This document shows positions 30,290 to 40,484 of a stretch of DNA of 64,000 nucleotides, one piece after another. The stretch is from NCBI GenBank assembly GCA_019918135.1, contig WBZZ01002094.1, positions 1 through 64,000 on the forward strand, read 5' to 3'. Made by a program: the position numbers and the translations under genes. The notes beneath the pieces are model-generated. The model saw only the letters and a program-made list of their open reading frames with translations, searched no databases and was not told where the DNA came from. Each line of letters begins with the position of its first letter. Position 1 is the stretch's first letter. This stretch comes from Paulinella micropora (taxonomy: Eukaryota; Cercozoa; Imbricatea; Euglyphida; Paulinellidae).

Positions 30290-30560
30290 GATTTCTTCGC
30301 AAAAAGTAAAATATCGACTACAAGATTATACTCAATTTTTAAGATAAAATCTATTTTGACCAGATTTAGACTTGACGCCGACATATTATACCGGAATTTG
30401 AGATAAAAACTTGTATTCCGAGATATTGGTCTCGATTCGGGAAATAATCTTGAATTTGGATTTTATGTTGTTATTTAATATTCTCAAGATATTGTGTTAA
30501 CCACGAGATAAATACTTGGCGTCCAAGATAAAATTCCGATTTCCATGAAAACTCGGAATC
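30290..30560. repeat. palindromic word array, right block
   Basis: These are the same AAGATAAAATC, GGTCTCGATTC and CTCGGAATCCGAAAT words as in 27.96-29.43 kb, so the array flanks the transposase-like island on both sides. Confidence 0.65.
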
Positions 30561-31115
30561 CGAAATATCGGAATTTTCTGGTGGCAGGATTCTGGCGGCG
30601 AAACTTTGCGCAATTCCCCTGCAAAAACGGCTGGTCCGTTCTGGCCGGGAAAAGTTACATTCGACGTTTCAGGCCAGGCGCTATCAGAATCGGCAATAAA
30701 AAAATTTCAGGTGGGCGGTGGCATCGGGAAGAAAAATGGCACTGTTAAAAAAAACCAGGAAGTGCAAAGTTCCGGCTTTTTGACCATGTGCTTTCGGTTC
30801 AGTTTCAAGCGACCCCAAAATTCTCAACAGCTCCATTTCGCAGTATGGAAGGTGGGTTTCTCTTTACCTCCTTTTGCTACTGGAATGCATTCAACAATTT
30901 GCTCCTGAATCACTTCTGTCCAAATTGTTGGCTTGTTGCTGCTGTTGTTGTAAGTTTTTTTTCAGGCGTTTTGGTCGGATTTTTGTGTTTCTTTTTTCTG
31001 CAGAACCGAGGGTACGAAGATGGTGTGCGTGCGGGGTGGTACTTGGGGGAAAGCATCGTATGAGATGACTTGCCGCCGAAGACGCGTACTTCCCCCCCCC
31101 CCCCTTCCCCCCTCT
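30561..31115. other. unassigned spacer
   Basis: Mixed-composition sequence without a convincing gene. A plus-strand frame at 30,606-30,908 contains no motif. It ends in a C-run at 31,091-31,104. Confidence 0.4.
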
Positions 31116-31117
31116 AC

Positions 31118-32527
31118 CTATCTATCTATCTCTGGATTGCATTTCACCTTTGTGTGCTTGACAGCGCTTCTGCTATGAAGGACTGCAAGTCTCTCTAATC
31201 TCTCTCTCTCTCTCGCTCTCTCTATCTCTCGCTCTCTCTCTCTATCCTCTCTTTCTCTCCCTCTCTTCTCTGTTTCTTCTCTCTTCTCTCTTCTCTCTCT
31301 TCTCTCTCTTCTCTCTCTTCTCTCTCTTCTCTCTCTCTCTCTCTTCTCTCTCTTCTCTCTCTTCTCTCTCTGCTGTCTCTTCTCTCTCTTCTCTCTCTGT
31401 CCTCTCTCTTCTCTCTGTCCTCTCTCTTCTCTCTCTTCTCTCTCTTCTCTCTCTTCTCTCTCTTGAAGTTCTCCCTCTTCTCTCTCTTGAAAGGAGGGCA
31501 AGGAGGATGGTCTGGCAGCCCTGTGCCTCCTCACTGTTGCACGCGCACCTATGACCTCCGCCTTCCACCAGCACTTGAGCAACTGCTTGTCGACGTCCGT
31601 GCGCAGCCCCCAGTGCGAGGCGCGCGCTCGCAGGTTGGTGGTCTCTAGGTCGGCGAGCAGGTCGTTGAGGAAATCACGGAACAGCGCGGTCTGGTGCAGG
31701 AAGCTGTTCCTGTAGAACTGGAAGGCGTGGATGACCTCGGCGCTGCGATTGCGGCGGTCGGTCTGCCCGATGGGCAGAGAGAAGGCCCGCGCGACCAGGG
31801 CGCACCACTGCTCGTGCGAAATTTCTTGTTCGGGGCGCAGGGCCTCGCGGGAGTACACCAGGGCCGTGTTGTCCCTCGCCGCGCAGACGCCCGCCACGGC
31901 GGTAGTGCGTCCGTGTTGTAGCGCGAGCTCGTAGAACTTGTCGGACCGCAGCTCGTCCAGGAACGCGAGCTCTGCCAGCTGCCCCGCGTCCTGCTTCCCC
32001 GCCCTGAACACGAGGCCCGGCAGGAAGCCTCTGTTACTTTCGTTCGGCGCTTCCGGCGCACTGTCCCTGTCCTTCCAATTAGCGGCAGGCACGCTGATCT
32101 TTTGCTCGGGAGGTTGTGGCTTGCTGCCTAGGCCGCTGGGCATGCTACCTTTGAGGTAGGCTTCCTCAAAGATCCTGTCTACGTTGCCCGTGCGCTTGCG
32201 TGCCAGGAGAACGGCGTCCGCGGCGTGGTCTAGGCTAAAGGCCAGCCTGGTGTTTTCCAGTTGCCGGCGGATGAGGTACGTTTCTAACAGCGAGCACATC
32301 GGGCTGCAGGGCAGGCCCGTATGGTTCGGCCGGTACGGCGGAAACTCCACTACGACGACGTCCCTGCGGATTTTGCCCCAGCTGCGGCGGTGGAAGCAGT
32401 AGTACTTCCGTCGGTGTCTGAGTTCCGTGAACGAAATGTCGAAGTCGCACGCGTCCACACAATCGAACACTTCGCCCAGCGTGCCGTGCTTCCTGCGCGC
32501 CAGCAGGCACAGGCCCTGCTTGTACAT
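31118..32527 (-). CDS. uncharacterised GC-rich host gene, C-terminal frame
   Basis: This is a 469-codon frame, of which about the first 345 codons look like real protein: TSQIVLSMYKQGLCLLARRK (beginning slightly upstream of the first Met), DISFTELRHRRKYYCFHRRS, VVVVEFPPYRPNHTGLPC and SFLHQTALFRDFLNDLLADL. The last ~110 codons are Arg/Glu repeats created by a CT microsatellite and are probably not part of the functional product. No family is recognised. The frame is open upstream of 32,527 to about 32,620 (RELLIRAHLSKL), which suggests it continues the minus-strand gene that starts at 34,855. G+C is very high and Ala/Leu/Arg-rich, unlike the neighbouring repeats. Confidence 0.5.
   Translation of the reverse strand: MYKQGLCLLARRKHGTLGEVFDCVDACDFDISFTELRHRRKYYCFHRRSWGKIRRDVVVVEFPPYRPNHTGLPCSPMCSLLETYLIRRQLENTRLAFSLDHAADAVLLARKRTGNVDRIFEEAYLKGSMPSGLGSKPQPPEQKISVPAANWKDRDSAPEAPNESNRGFLPGLVFRAGKQDAGQLAELAFLDELRSDKFYELALQHGRTTAVAGVCAARDNTALVYSREALRPEQEISHEQWCALVARAFSLPIGQTDRRNRSAEVIHAFQFYRNSFLHQTALFRDFLNDLLADLETTNLRARASHWGLRTDVDKQLLKCWWKAEVIGARATVRRHRAARPSSLPSFQEREEGELQEREEREEREEREERGQREERGQREKREKRQQREKREKREKRERERRERRERRERRERREKREETEKRGREREDREREREIERARERERLERLAVLHSRSAVKHTKVKCNPEIDR
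31200..31490. repeat. (CT)n-rich microsatellite
   Basis: Runs of TCTCTCTTCTCTC. On the minus strand they extend the reading frame of the neighbouring gene into an Arg/Glu tail. Confidence 0.9.
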
Positions 32528-32571
32528 GCTGAGAACGATCTGGCTGGTTAGTTTGGACAGGTGAGCCCTTA

Positions 32572-33118
32572 TTAATAATTCCCGGTCGCCGGATGGCGCG
32601 GCTCGTGACCGCTCTGGGTGAGTACCGAGATCCCGCCCGACAGGATTTGCTCTCTGACCTTGTTTAAAGCCTCAAAGACGCAGGGCTCCATGCTCATCCT
32701 CTCTAGTGTCAGCAGGACCCGGCGGCTAATTTGGGTGGCCTGGCGGGCCTGCACAGGGAAAATATCTTCCTGCCGCAGGGCGGCCATCCCCCACCACCCA
32801 CCCGGCAATTATCGAAACGTCTTTCTTGTAACGACGATGATGATCGAAATGGCCATAGGAATGTTGTCCACGACCATAGGAATGTTGTCCACGAACCTGG
32901 TCTGGCGGATGTGGCGCGCCAGCCACGCCTGCACCTCGCCGACCCAGACCTCGTGCGCGTGCCCCCCCGGCATGAGCGTGCCCAGCGTATCCTGCAGCGT
33001 GGCCATCATGAGCAGGCGCAGCGACTCGTTGCGGAGCTCCGTGGTGGCCGGCGCCAGCCGGGTCAGCTCTTCCGCGCGGGCCCCCGCGTTCTTTTCCTCG
33101 TAGTAAACGAAAGACCAC
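32572..33118 (-). CDS. uncharacterised GC-rich host gene, middle frames
   Basis: Reading on the minus strand, VYYEEKNAGARAEELTRLAP, NESLRLLMMATLQDTLGTLM and VWVGEVQAWLARHIRQTRF lie in one frame (33,118-32,900). RRVLLTLERMSMEPCVFEAL and NKVREQILSGGISVL lie in another (32,740-32,620). Between them is a duplicated 18-base unit, CCATAGGAATGTTGTCCA. The pieces are protein-like and helical but unrecognised. Changes of frame mean short introns, sequence errors or decay; a GGTACTCACC next to ISV could be a donor. Confidence 0.4.
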
Positions 33119-34855
33119 TAAGCCTGGTGCCTGTGCTTGATGGGCTCGAAGTCCCTCTTAACATTCGGCGGCGGCGCGCGCGGCGAAGCACATGGTGCCA
33201 CCGGCTTGGCCCGGCAAAGGCTCCTCACGGGCAGCGCGTGGGCGGCGGACTGGTGCGAGGCGATAGTGTGCAGCCCCGCCCGGTCGGGCAGGGCGCACGC
33301 GGCCGCGGACGCGGTTGTGACGAAGGCCACGCCCCCAGGCGCGTTATCAGCCGTGTCCGCCAGGCGGGGTGGGCCATGAGCGCGTCGAAGCAACTCTTGA
33401 CGTGCTGGTCGCAGTCGTAGTCCAGCACCACGAGCTTGGCGCCGCTGGTGCTGGCCAGGCAGAGCTGTGCTAGGCTGAGCGCAGCGGGCGCACTGTTGCC
33501 TTCGCCGATGACGATGTCGATCAGGCAGCCTGCCGCGTCGGCCGCGTCAATTGTTTGCGACCACCTCAATTGTTTGCGGAACGGGAGCAGCTGGACGTTT
33601 GACAGCGACAGGGCACGCGCGCCGCCGCGCAGCAGCAGCAAGGGCGGAGAGTCCGCGCACAGAAGTCGGGCCCTGAGCTGCACGCCGCGCTTGTACCAAG
33701 ACCGGTCCAGGACTGCACGGGCCAGCGTCCCGGCCGATGAAGCAGCTGCCAGCGCGCCGGCCCCCGACCAGAACCGCTGCGCCGCTCCGTCCAGACCGAC
33801 CAGCAGGGAGTTGTCGTCAACGTCCTCGAGCTCGGCCGTGGCCGGGCCGTGGCCGGGCGAGACAGACATCAGCGTGGCAGTCAGTGTGTACCAGAGGCTC
33901 AGGAAGCAGCAGGTTTCTTCTTCTGTCTGGCAGCGGGCCCAGAACGGGCCCGGCGAGCCGGCTAATATGGTTTGGTACAGATTGCGGGCCGCGCCCAGGT
34001 CCCAGGCATTTGCGGGCAACGCGTCCGACAGCAGCTTCTCGACGATCGCCAGGCCGCGCGCCGCGCCCTCCAGGCCGCGCGGCAGCACGGTGGTTACTGT
34101 TGGCAACAGCACGTCGCAAGGCAGCATGGCGCGGTAGTCAGCGATGGGCTGCAGCGATATGTTTCGGGCGTCCGCCGCGGCGGGCGCGCTCGGGTCCCAC
34201 AGCAGCTGCAATGAGCGCCGCAGCACGGCCGCGTGTTCTTTCTGCAACAACACCAACAGCCGTGCTGGCAGTTGGCGCCCGTCGCCACCCAGGCGAGCGG
34301 GAGCTCCAGGCGCAGCGCCGGGCCCACCGAGCCCGAGTCGTGCTTCTGCCAACAAACCAGCTCGCCGTCTGACTCGGGGAGTATGAGTCGCCACAGTTCC
34401 GTTTCGCCCCCACCGATGCCGCGGCCTACGACCCAGATCTCGGGGGTGGTTTTGGCCGGACGGAGCCCGCTGATTTCGGTTAGGATGGCCGACGCCACAC
34501 GGGCCACCAAGAACACTACCTCGGGGGGCGGGTGTTGCCAGCGGCCGGAGACCGCGTCGCGCGCCGCGCCGAAGGTCTTGATGTAGGCCATGCTGGCCTT
34601 TGTACGCTGGTAGTTCACGAAGGTCTCGCTGGCCTGCTGGTACGACAGGGCTATCTGGTGGTACAGGCCGTTGCTCTCTGGCTCCAGCAGGTGTTGCAGA
34701 CCCCCCGCGCCGCGTTCATTGGACAGCAAGACATCCTCGATCATCTTCCACGTAGACAATGTAGACTGCTGTAATTCAGTCTCATTGCGAGCGCGATTCG
34801 CCAGTTGGATCTGCATGATCACCGTAAACCACGCGGGCGCTTGCTTGGAAGGCAT
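33118..34855 (-). CDS. uncharacterised GC-rich host gene, N-terminal and central frames
   Basis: The probable start is ATG 34,855 (MPSKQAPAWFTVIMQIQLAN). The first frame runs ~190 residues through LSTWKMIEDVLLSNERGAGG, IALSYQQASETFVNYQRT and PEIWVVGRG. Around 34.3 kb the coding sense moves to a second frame with ARLLVLLQKEHAAVLRRSLQ, LLSDALPANAWDLGAARNLY, LLVGLDGAAQRFWSG and GAKLVVLDYDCDQHVKSCFD. Near 33.37 kb a third frame takes over. The protein is helical, Ala/Leu-rich and probably cytoplasmic; no membrane segment or known domain is recognised. The strand LVVLDYDCDQHVKSCFDALM resembles a nucleotide- or cofactor-binding strand but is not diagnostic. At least two frame changes occur, so it is a pseudogene, contains short introns or has sequence errors. 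Confidence 0.45.
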
Positions 34856-34858
34856 CAC

Positions 34859-34879
34859 GGCAGTGGACTGTGTGTCCAG

Positions 34880-34915
<36 letters not shown>

Positions 34916-35584
34916 CTCTTCCCCTTCCCCTGCCCCCCCTCCCCCTCCCTTCCTCTCTCTCTCGCGCTCTCTTTTTTTTTCTTGTGCCCCCTCGCTCAGG
35001 TGGAAACTAGGGGGGAGCAGCGCTGAGATTGGGGGTTGGGGTTTGCGGGTCGGAGTATAAACAAAGAAAAAAAAAGCCGGATGTCAACTGCCGAGCCAGG
35101 GAGGGGGGGCGTGCGAAGGGAGGGGAAAGAGGCGAGGTGCGGGGGGGGGGGGGGGGCCCGTGGGTGTGTGGGAGGGATAAGAGGTAAGGGAGACGAAAGG
35201 GAGCAAAAATGCCAGGGCTGTTGGGTTGGGGGCGGGCGGAAAGGAAATGCAACAGACCCGCGGCAAAAATGATTTCTGTCTTGGTTAAGTAGGGGGGCGG
35301 CCTTTTCTTTTTTGGTTGGGGAACGGGAGGTGGGGGGGGGGGGGGAAAGCAAAAAGAAAAGGGCCGCCCCCCCCCCCCCCCCGCCCCCTTCCTCCCGAAT
35401 TCGCGACCCCTCCCCCCCCCCCCCTCGCCCCCGCCCCTCTTTCTCTCGCTCTCTCTTTTCCCTCTTTTTCTGGCCCCCCCCCCTCCCCGTTCTCTCTTTC
35501 TCTCTCTTTTTCTGGCCCCCCCCCTCCTCGCAAGCTCTTTTTGGTAGGCAGGGAAAGAAACAAGGGAGGGTCCGTCAGTAAGCC
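34859..35584. other. promoter-side spacer of the GC-rich gene with homopolymer runs
   Basis: A CT run (34,886-34,915), C-runs and G-runs (35,141-35,156, 35,330-35,345 and 35,367-35,385), and no gene. Confidence 0.5.
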
Positions 35585-35585
35585 C

Positions 35586-35620
<35 letters not shown>

Positions 35621-35947
35621 CCCTAACCCCAACAACAACAACAACAACCCTAACCCCAACAACAACAACAACCCTAACCCCAACAACAACAACAACCCTA
35701 ACCCCAACAACAACAACAACAACAAGAACAACAACAACCCTAGCCCCATCATCAACAACAACATTGCTAACCCCAACAACAACAACAACCCTGACCCAAC
35801 AACAACAACATCCTTAACCCCAACAACAACAACAACCCTAACCCCAACAACAACAACAACCCTAACCCCAACAACAACAACAACTCTAACCCCAACAACA
35901 ACAACAACAACCCTAACCCCATCAACAACAACATCCCTAACCCCAAG

Positions 35948-36009
<62 letters not shown>

Positions 36010-36729
36010 CCCTAACCCCATCAACAACAACAACAACCCTAACCCCAACAACAACAACAACAACAACAACAACAACCCTAACGCCATCAACAACAACAAC
36101 AACCCTAACCCCAACAACAACAACAACCCTAACCCCATCAACAACAACAACCCTAACACCAACAACAACAACATCCCTGGCCCCATCAACAACAACAAAA
36201 ACCCTAACCCCAACAGCAACAACAACAACCCTAACCCCAACAACAAAAACAACCCTAACCACAACAGCAACAACAACCCTAACCACAACAGCAACAACAA
36301 CCCTAACCACAACAACAACAACAACCCTAGCCCCAACAACAACAACAACCCTAACCCCATCAACAATAACAACCCTAACCCCAACAACAACAACAACCCT
36401 AACCCATCAACAACAACAACAGCCCTAACCCCAACAACAACAACAACCCTATTACTAACCCCAACAACAACAACAACCCTAACCCCATCAACAACAACAA
36501 CCCTAACCCCAACAACAACAACAACATCCCTAACCCCATCAACAACAACAACAACCCTAACCCCATCAACAACAACAACAACCCTAACCCGAACAACAAT
36601 AACAACCCTAACCCCAACAACAACAACAACAACAACAACCCTAACCCGAACAACAACAACAACCCTAACCCGAACAACAACAACAACCCTAACCCCAACA
36701 ACAACAACAACCCTAAACCCAACAACAAC

Positions 36730-36763
<34 letters not shown>

Positions 36764-36984
36764 ACAACAACCCTAACCCCAACAATAACAACAACCCTAA
36801 CCCCAGCAACAACAACAACCTTAACCCCAACAGCAACAACAACCCTAACCCCAACAGCAACAACAACCCTAACCCCAACAACAACAACAACAACAACCCT
36901 AACCCCATCAACAACAACATTAACCCTAACCCCAACAGCAACAACAACAACCCTAACCCCAACAACAACAACAATCCTAACCCC

Positions 36985-37016
<32 letters not shown>

Positions 37017-37051
37017 CCCTAACCCCAACAACAACAACAACCCTAACCCCG

Positions 37052-37121
<70 letters not shown>

Positions 37122-37365
37122 CCCTAACCCCAACAACAACAACAACAACCCTAACCCCATCAACAACAACAACAACCCTAACACCAACAACAAAAACAAC
37201 AACCCTAACCCCAACAACAACAACAACCCTAACCCCAACAACAACAACAACAAACCTAACCCCAACAACAACAACAACCCTAACCCCAACAGCAACAACA
37301 ACAACCCTAACCCCAACAACAACATCAACCCTAACCACAACATCAAGAACAACAACCCTAACCCC

Positions 37366-37403
<38 letters not shown>

Positions 37404-37463
37404 CCCTAACTCCATCAACAACAACAACAACCCTAACCCCAACAACAACAAAACCCTAACCCC

Positions 37464-37516
<53 letters not shown>

Positions 37517-37634
37517 CCCTAACCCCAACAACCACAACAACAACAACAACAACAACAACAACAGTAACCCCAACAACAACAACAACCCTAATCCCATCAA
37601 CAACTACAACCTTAACCCAACAACAACAACAACA
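35585..37634. repeat. 2-kb composite (CAA)n / CCCTAACCCC minisatellite
   Basis: Blocks of CAACAACAACAA of variable length alternate with the telomere-like core CCCTAACCCC, giving units of mostly 21-27 bases and about 80 units. Variants include CCCTAACCCCATCAAC and CCCTAACCACAACAG. The Thr/Asn/Pro frames on the plus strand and Val/Leu frames on the minus strand (up to 523 codons) are repeat artefacts. Confidence 0.95.
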
Positions 37635-37640
37635 GAACAA

Positions 37641-38110
37641 CCACCGGGGGTCGACGTTATGATTGATCTGTAGATCTCACGTAAAGAATCATTCTTTAAT
37701 TGGATGTCTAGGCAAGCTAAACTCAATAAGACTCTTTAAAAATACATTATGTAATATCTATCAAGCTTGAAAGAGACTTTCTGCAGTACATGTACCGTAC
37801 ATGCCACGTAGTACGGTACATGTACTCTCACTTAGTGATCCGGCATTCTTTAATTGGCTGTCTTGTCAAGCTAAACTCAGTTAAAACTCATTGGAATGTA
37901 TTAATACCAAGATTAAAAGAGATTCTGCGGTACATGTACGGTTAAGGTGCGGTACATGTACGGTACATTTACCGGAGGACAAGCTAAACTCAATTAATGC
38001 TCATTGGAATGTATTAATATCAAGATTAAAAGAGATTCTGCGGTATATGTACGGTACATGTACGGTACATGTACGGTACATGTACGGTACATGTACGGTA
38101 CATGCACCGG
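37641..38110. repeat. tandem ~100-bp units ending in GGTACATGTAC repeats
   Basis: Three diverged copies of a unit with AAGCTAAACTCAATTAA, then GGAATGTATTAATACCAAGA and AAAGAGATTCTGCGG, begin near 37,716, 37,872 and 37,980. The last ends in about five copies of the 11-base word GGTACATGTAC (38,050-38,104). Confidence 0.8.
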
Positions 38111-39964
38111 AGGTGGTCCGGAGTGGGTTTGTAATTGTTAGAAACTCTGTATTCTGGATCGCATCTTGGTTGGAGTTCAGCGGTCGAGTCTGCCAAGCCG
38201 GACTTGCTCTGAAAAGACGCTTGTAGAAGATCTCGAACTTTCCAACCTCGTGGTTCATGCGAATTCTGAGATGCGTTTTCTCCAATGCGGTGAGGGATTC
38301 ACCCTGCTTGCGCTCAGACTGGATGGTCTTCTGTTGGATATTCACAGCTATTGTATCTCGGTTGTTGCGTTCGTCAGCACGGGACGCCAAAGATCTTGCA
38401 CGTGCATTTGAAGTATGCAGCCTCTTCCTGGTTTTTTTGTTTGCAGGGTCACCTCCCTTGGCAGAATCTGATCTTTTGCGCTTCAAGCGAGGTTTTTTTT
38501 CCTTGCCTTTTTCCCCTTCTTCTTCCTCCAACGGTGCAGAAAGTTTTTGTTCCTCGCCTTGTTCCCCTTCTTGTTCCTCTGGCTTATCATGTTTCTCTTC
38601 TTGTTGCTCAGTCGGTTCGCCCTCTTCTTCGCTCTCTTCGTCGGGTTCTTCTAATTCTTCCTGTTCAACATCCCTGCTTGTTTGCTTACTTTTGGTGTCG
38701 GCTGCCTGGTCGTGAACAACAGGAGTTTCTTGCGTGTCTTCGTTTTCGGCAACAATAATGATGGGAACAGGTGCAGTGTTGCTGCCCAGGACAAGAGAAG
38801 AAGGGGACTGGACCCTACTTGCTGTCGGTGAAGCAACCACCTTGGTTTGGTTCGAAGGGGATCCAACAAATGTCTGAGTTATACTGGGATTTTTCGGCGA
38901 TGATGCTGCGGAACTCGTTGAACTGGAGCGTGACAGGCTCGAAGTAGACGAGCCTGCACTTGAGGAACTGCTTGTTGAGGGTTTCGTTCCCATTTCTTCC
39001 GTCACCCACGAGAAAACGCCAGTAGGAATAAGGTCTTCCGTTGCATTCCCTTTTTTTGTGATGCCAGAAACAATTGGGAGAATTTTTTGAGGAAACGGAT
39101 TTGTCAGATTCTTTCGATGGCCTTTTTGTACAAAAACTTTGTCTTGTCTTTGTTCCTAACCAAACAGACATCTGGTTCCAGTTATCTGACGGATTTTTGG
39201 AACCAAGTTGTGTTGCAGACAAAATGACGAGGGACAAAAAACAAATCGAATTGTGTGATGGTACCATGGCATACGGAACCCTTTCCCAGGCGGGGTCTTG
39301 AAACCATCATTAACCTTGAAGGAATCGAGCATGTTGTAGAACTGATCGGCAAGCATGGCAGAGTCAACGCCCGCTTCTTGATATTCTTGAAGGTTCAATT
39401 GCCACAGAACCGAGAAGCAAATAAGCATCTGCCGAAAGAAAAAACTTGTGTTTTTTAAATTTATGAAATGATGAAGTAATTGAGGTCGATAAACACAGCA
39501 AGGAAAAGAAATTTTTAACACAACTATGTTCCAAAAATCCTATAGATAAGTGGAACAGCATTGTGTTGATGAAAATGTAAACACTTTAACAGATTTCAAA
39601 GTAAAAACGACAAAAGAAAATGTTGTGTTGCTTCCTCCATACATCCTTCCCATCAAAACTTACAAAAACAAGCATCACAACATGAAGAAATCAGACCAGA
39701 ATCAGCTCGAGATTAACATCCTTTACGCACAGAGAATGCCATTTCTGCACGGGAGCGACAAAATCTTTCATGAGAACTTGTACCTGTCATGAACCAAGGG
39801 GAAAACAGGCCTTCAGCACTTTGGTGCTTGGTAAAAACTTGATTTATGAAGTGGGACAGCCTGTCAAACTGGTTTGGGTGCGTGCCATTGCTGACTAAAG
39901 CGTTGGCTTTTTCATTTAAGTCTTTGCCGAATTGCTTGTCTGACCAAATGTTTTGCCAATTTCG
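38001..39964 (-). CDS. three-exon host gene, Ser-rich and acidic protein
   Basis: The exon model is 39,784-39,964, 39,315-39,385 and 39,155 down to 38,001, with introns 39,386-39,783 and 39,156-39,314. All junctions are GT-AG and the phases agree: exon 1 ends one base into a codon, exon 2 is 71 bp and ends in phase 0. Exon 1 gives NWQNIWSDKQFGKDLNEKAN and FDRLSHFINQVFTKH; exon 2 EYQEAGVDSAMLADQFYNML; exon 3 starts EQRQDKVFVQKGHRKNL. Exon 3 then has a Ser-rich stretch, an acidic Glu/Pro-rich stretch, a basic KKPRLKRKRSD segment that could be a nuclear signal, and a helical part. The last ~30 residues come from GGTACATGTAC repeats and may not be translated in vivo. A 5' exon is probably missing. 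Function unknown. Confidence 0.55.
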
Positions 39965-39999
39965 CTTGCATGTTCACTTGTCTTACCAATTTGCACTGT

Positions 40000-40480
40000 G
40001 AGGAATCAAGCGGTAGGCCTGACAGGACCCAATGGCACATTGTCGAGCTGAAGTTCAGAATTCAATTTTTAAATTCAAATTTTTGGGCGCGAGTTTGGGC
40101 ACTTGAAACTGGTTCATTTTGGGTCTGGTTGCAAACCCACTAGACACAGACTTGGTTCCAGGAATCCTGAGGATTCGTAGAACCAAAGTTGTGTTTTATA
40201 TTTCCACCGAGAACACCACCTCGGTAGCCTTTTTACATGCAGAAAACAGCCATTGCTCAACCTCTGCCGCTGGGTGTCTTGGCTAGTTCCACCACTGCTG
40301 TTGTCAACTCCTTGCACGACAGGAAGTCGCAGACACATGTTTCTAGCTCTAGACGACGTCATCGAAGTCATCGAGATCGAGGTCAAGATGCAGAAGTCAA
40401 GAGAACCTCTGCTTCAGCTGCTCGTCGAAAACACCAACATGAAAACTCAGTGTGAACGACATCGGGAAACACATGCATAC
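40000..40480. other. unresolved region with weak ORFs on both strands
   Basis: Overlapping plus-strand (40,237-40,558) and minus-strand (40,114-40,386) frames are about equally protein-like, and neither shows a motif. A segment near 40,150-40,200 resembles intron sequence at 39,170-39,225. Confidence 0.3.
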
Positions 40481-40484
40481 ACAT

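Noticed and set aside
35316-37640. Very long Thr/Asn/Pro and Val/Leu reading frames (up to 523 codons) on both strands
   Set aside because: They are translations of the CAACAA/CCCTAACCCC array. All frames are open because the repeat lacks stops, and there is no protein-like composition.
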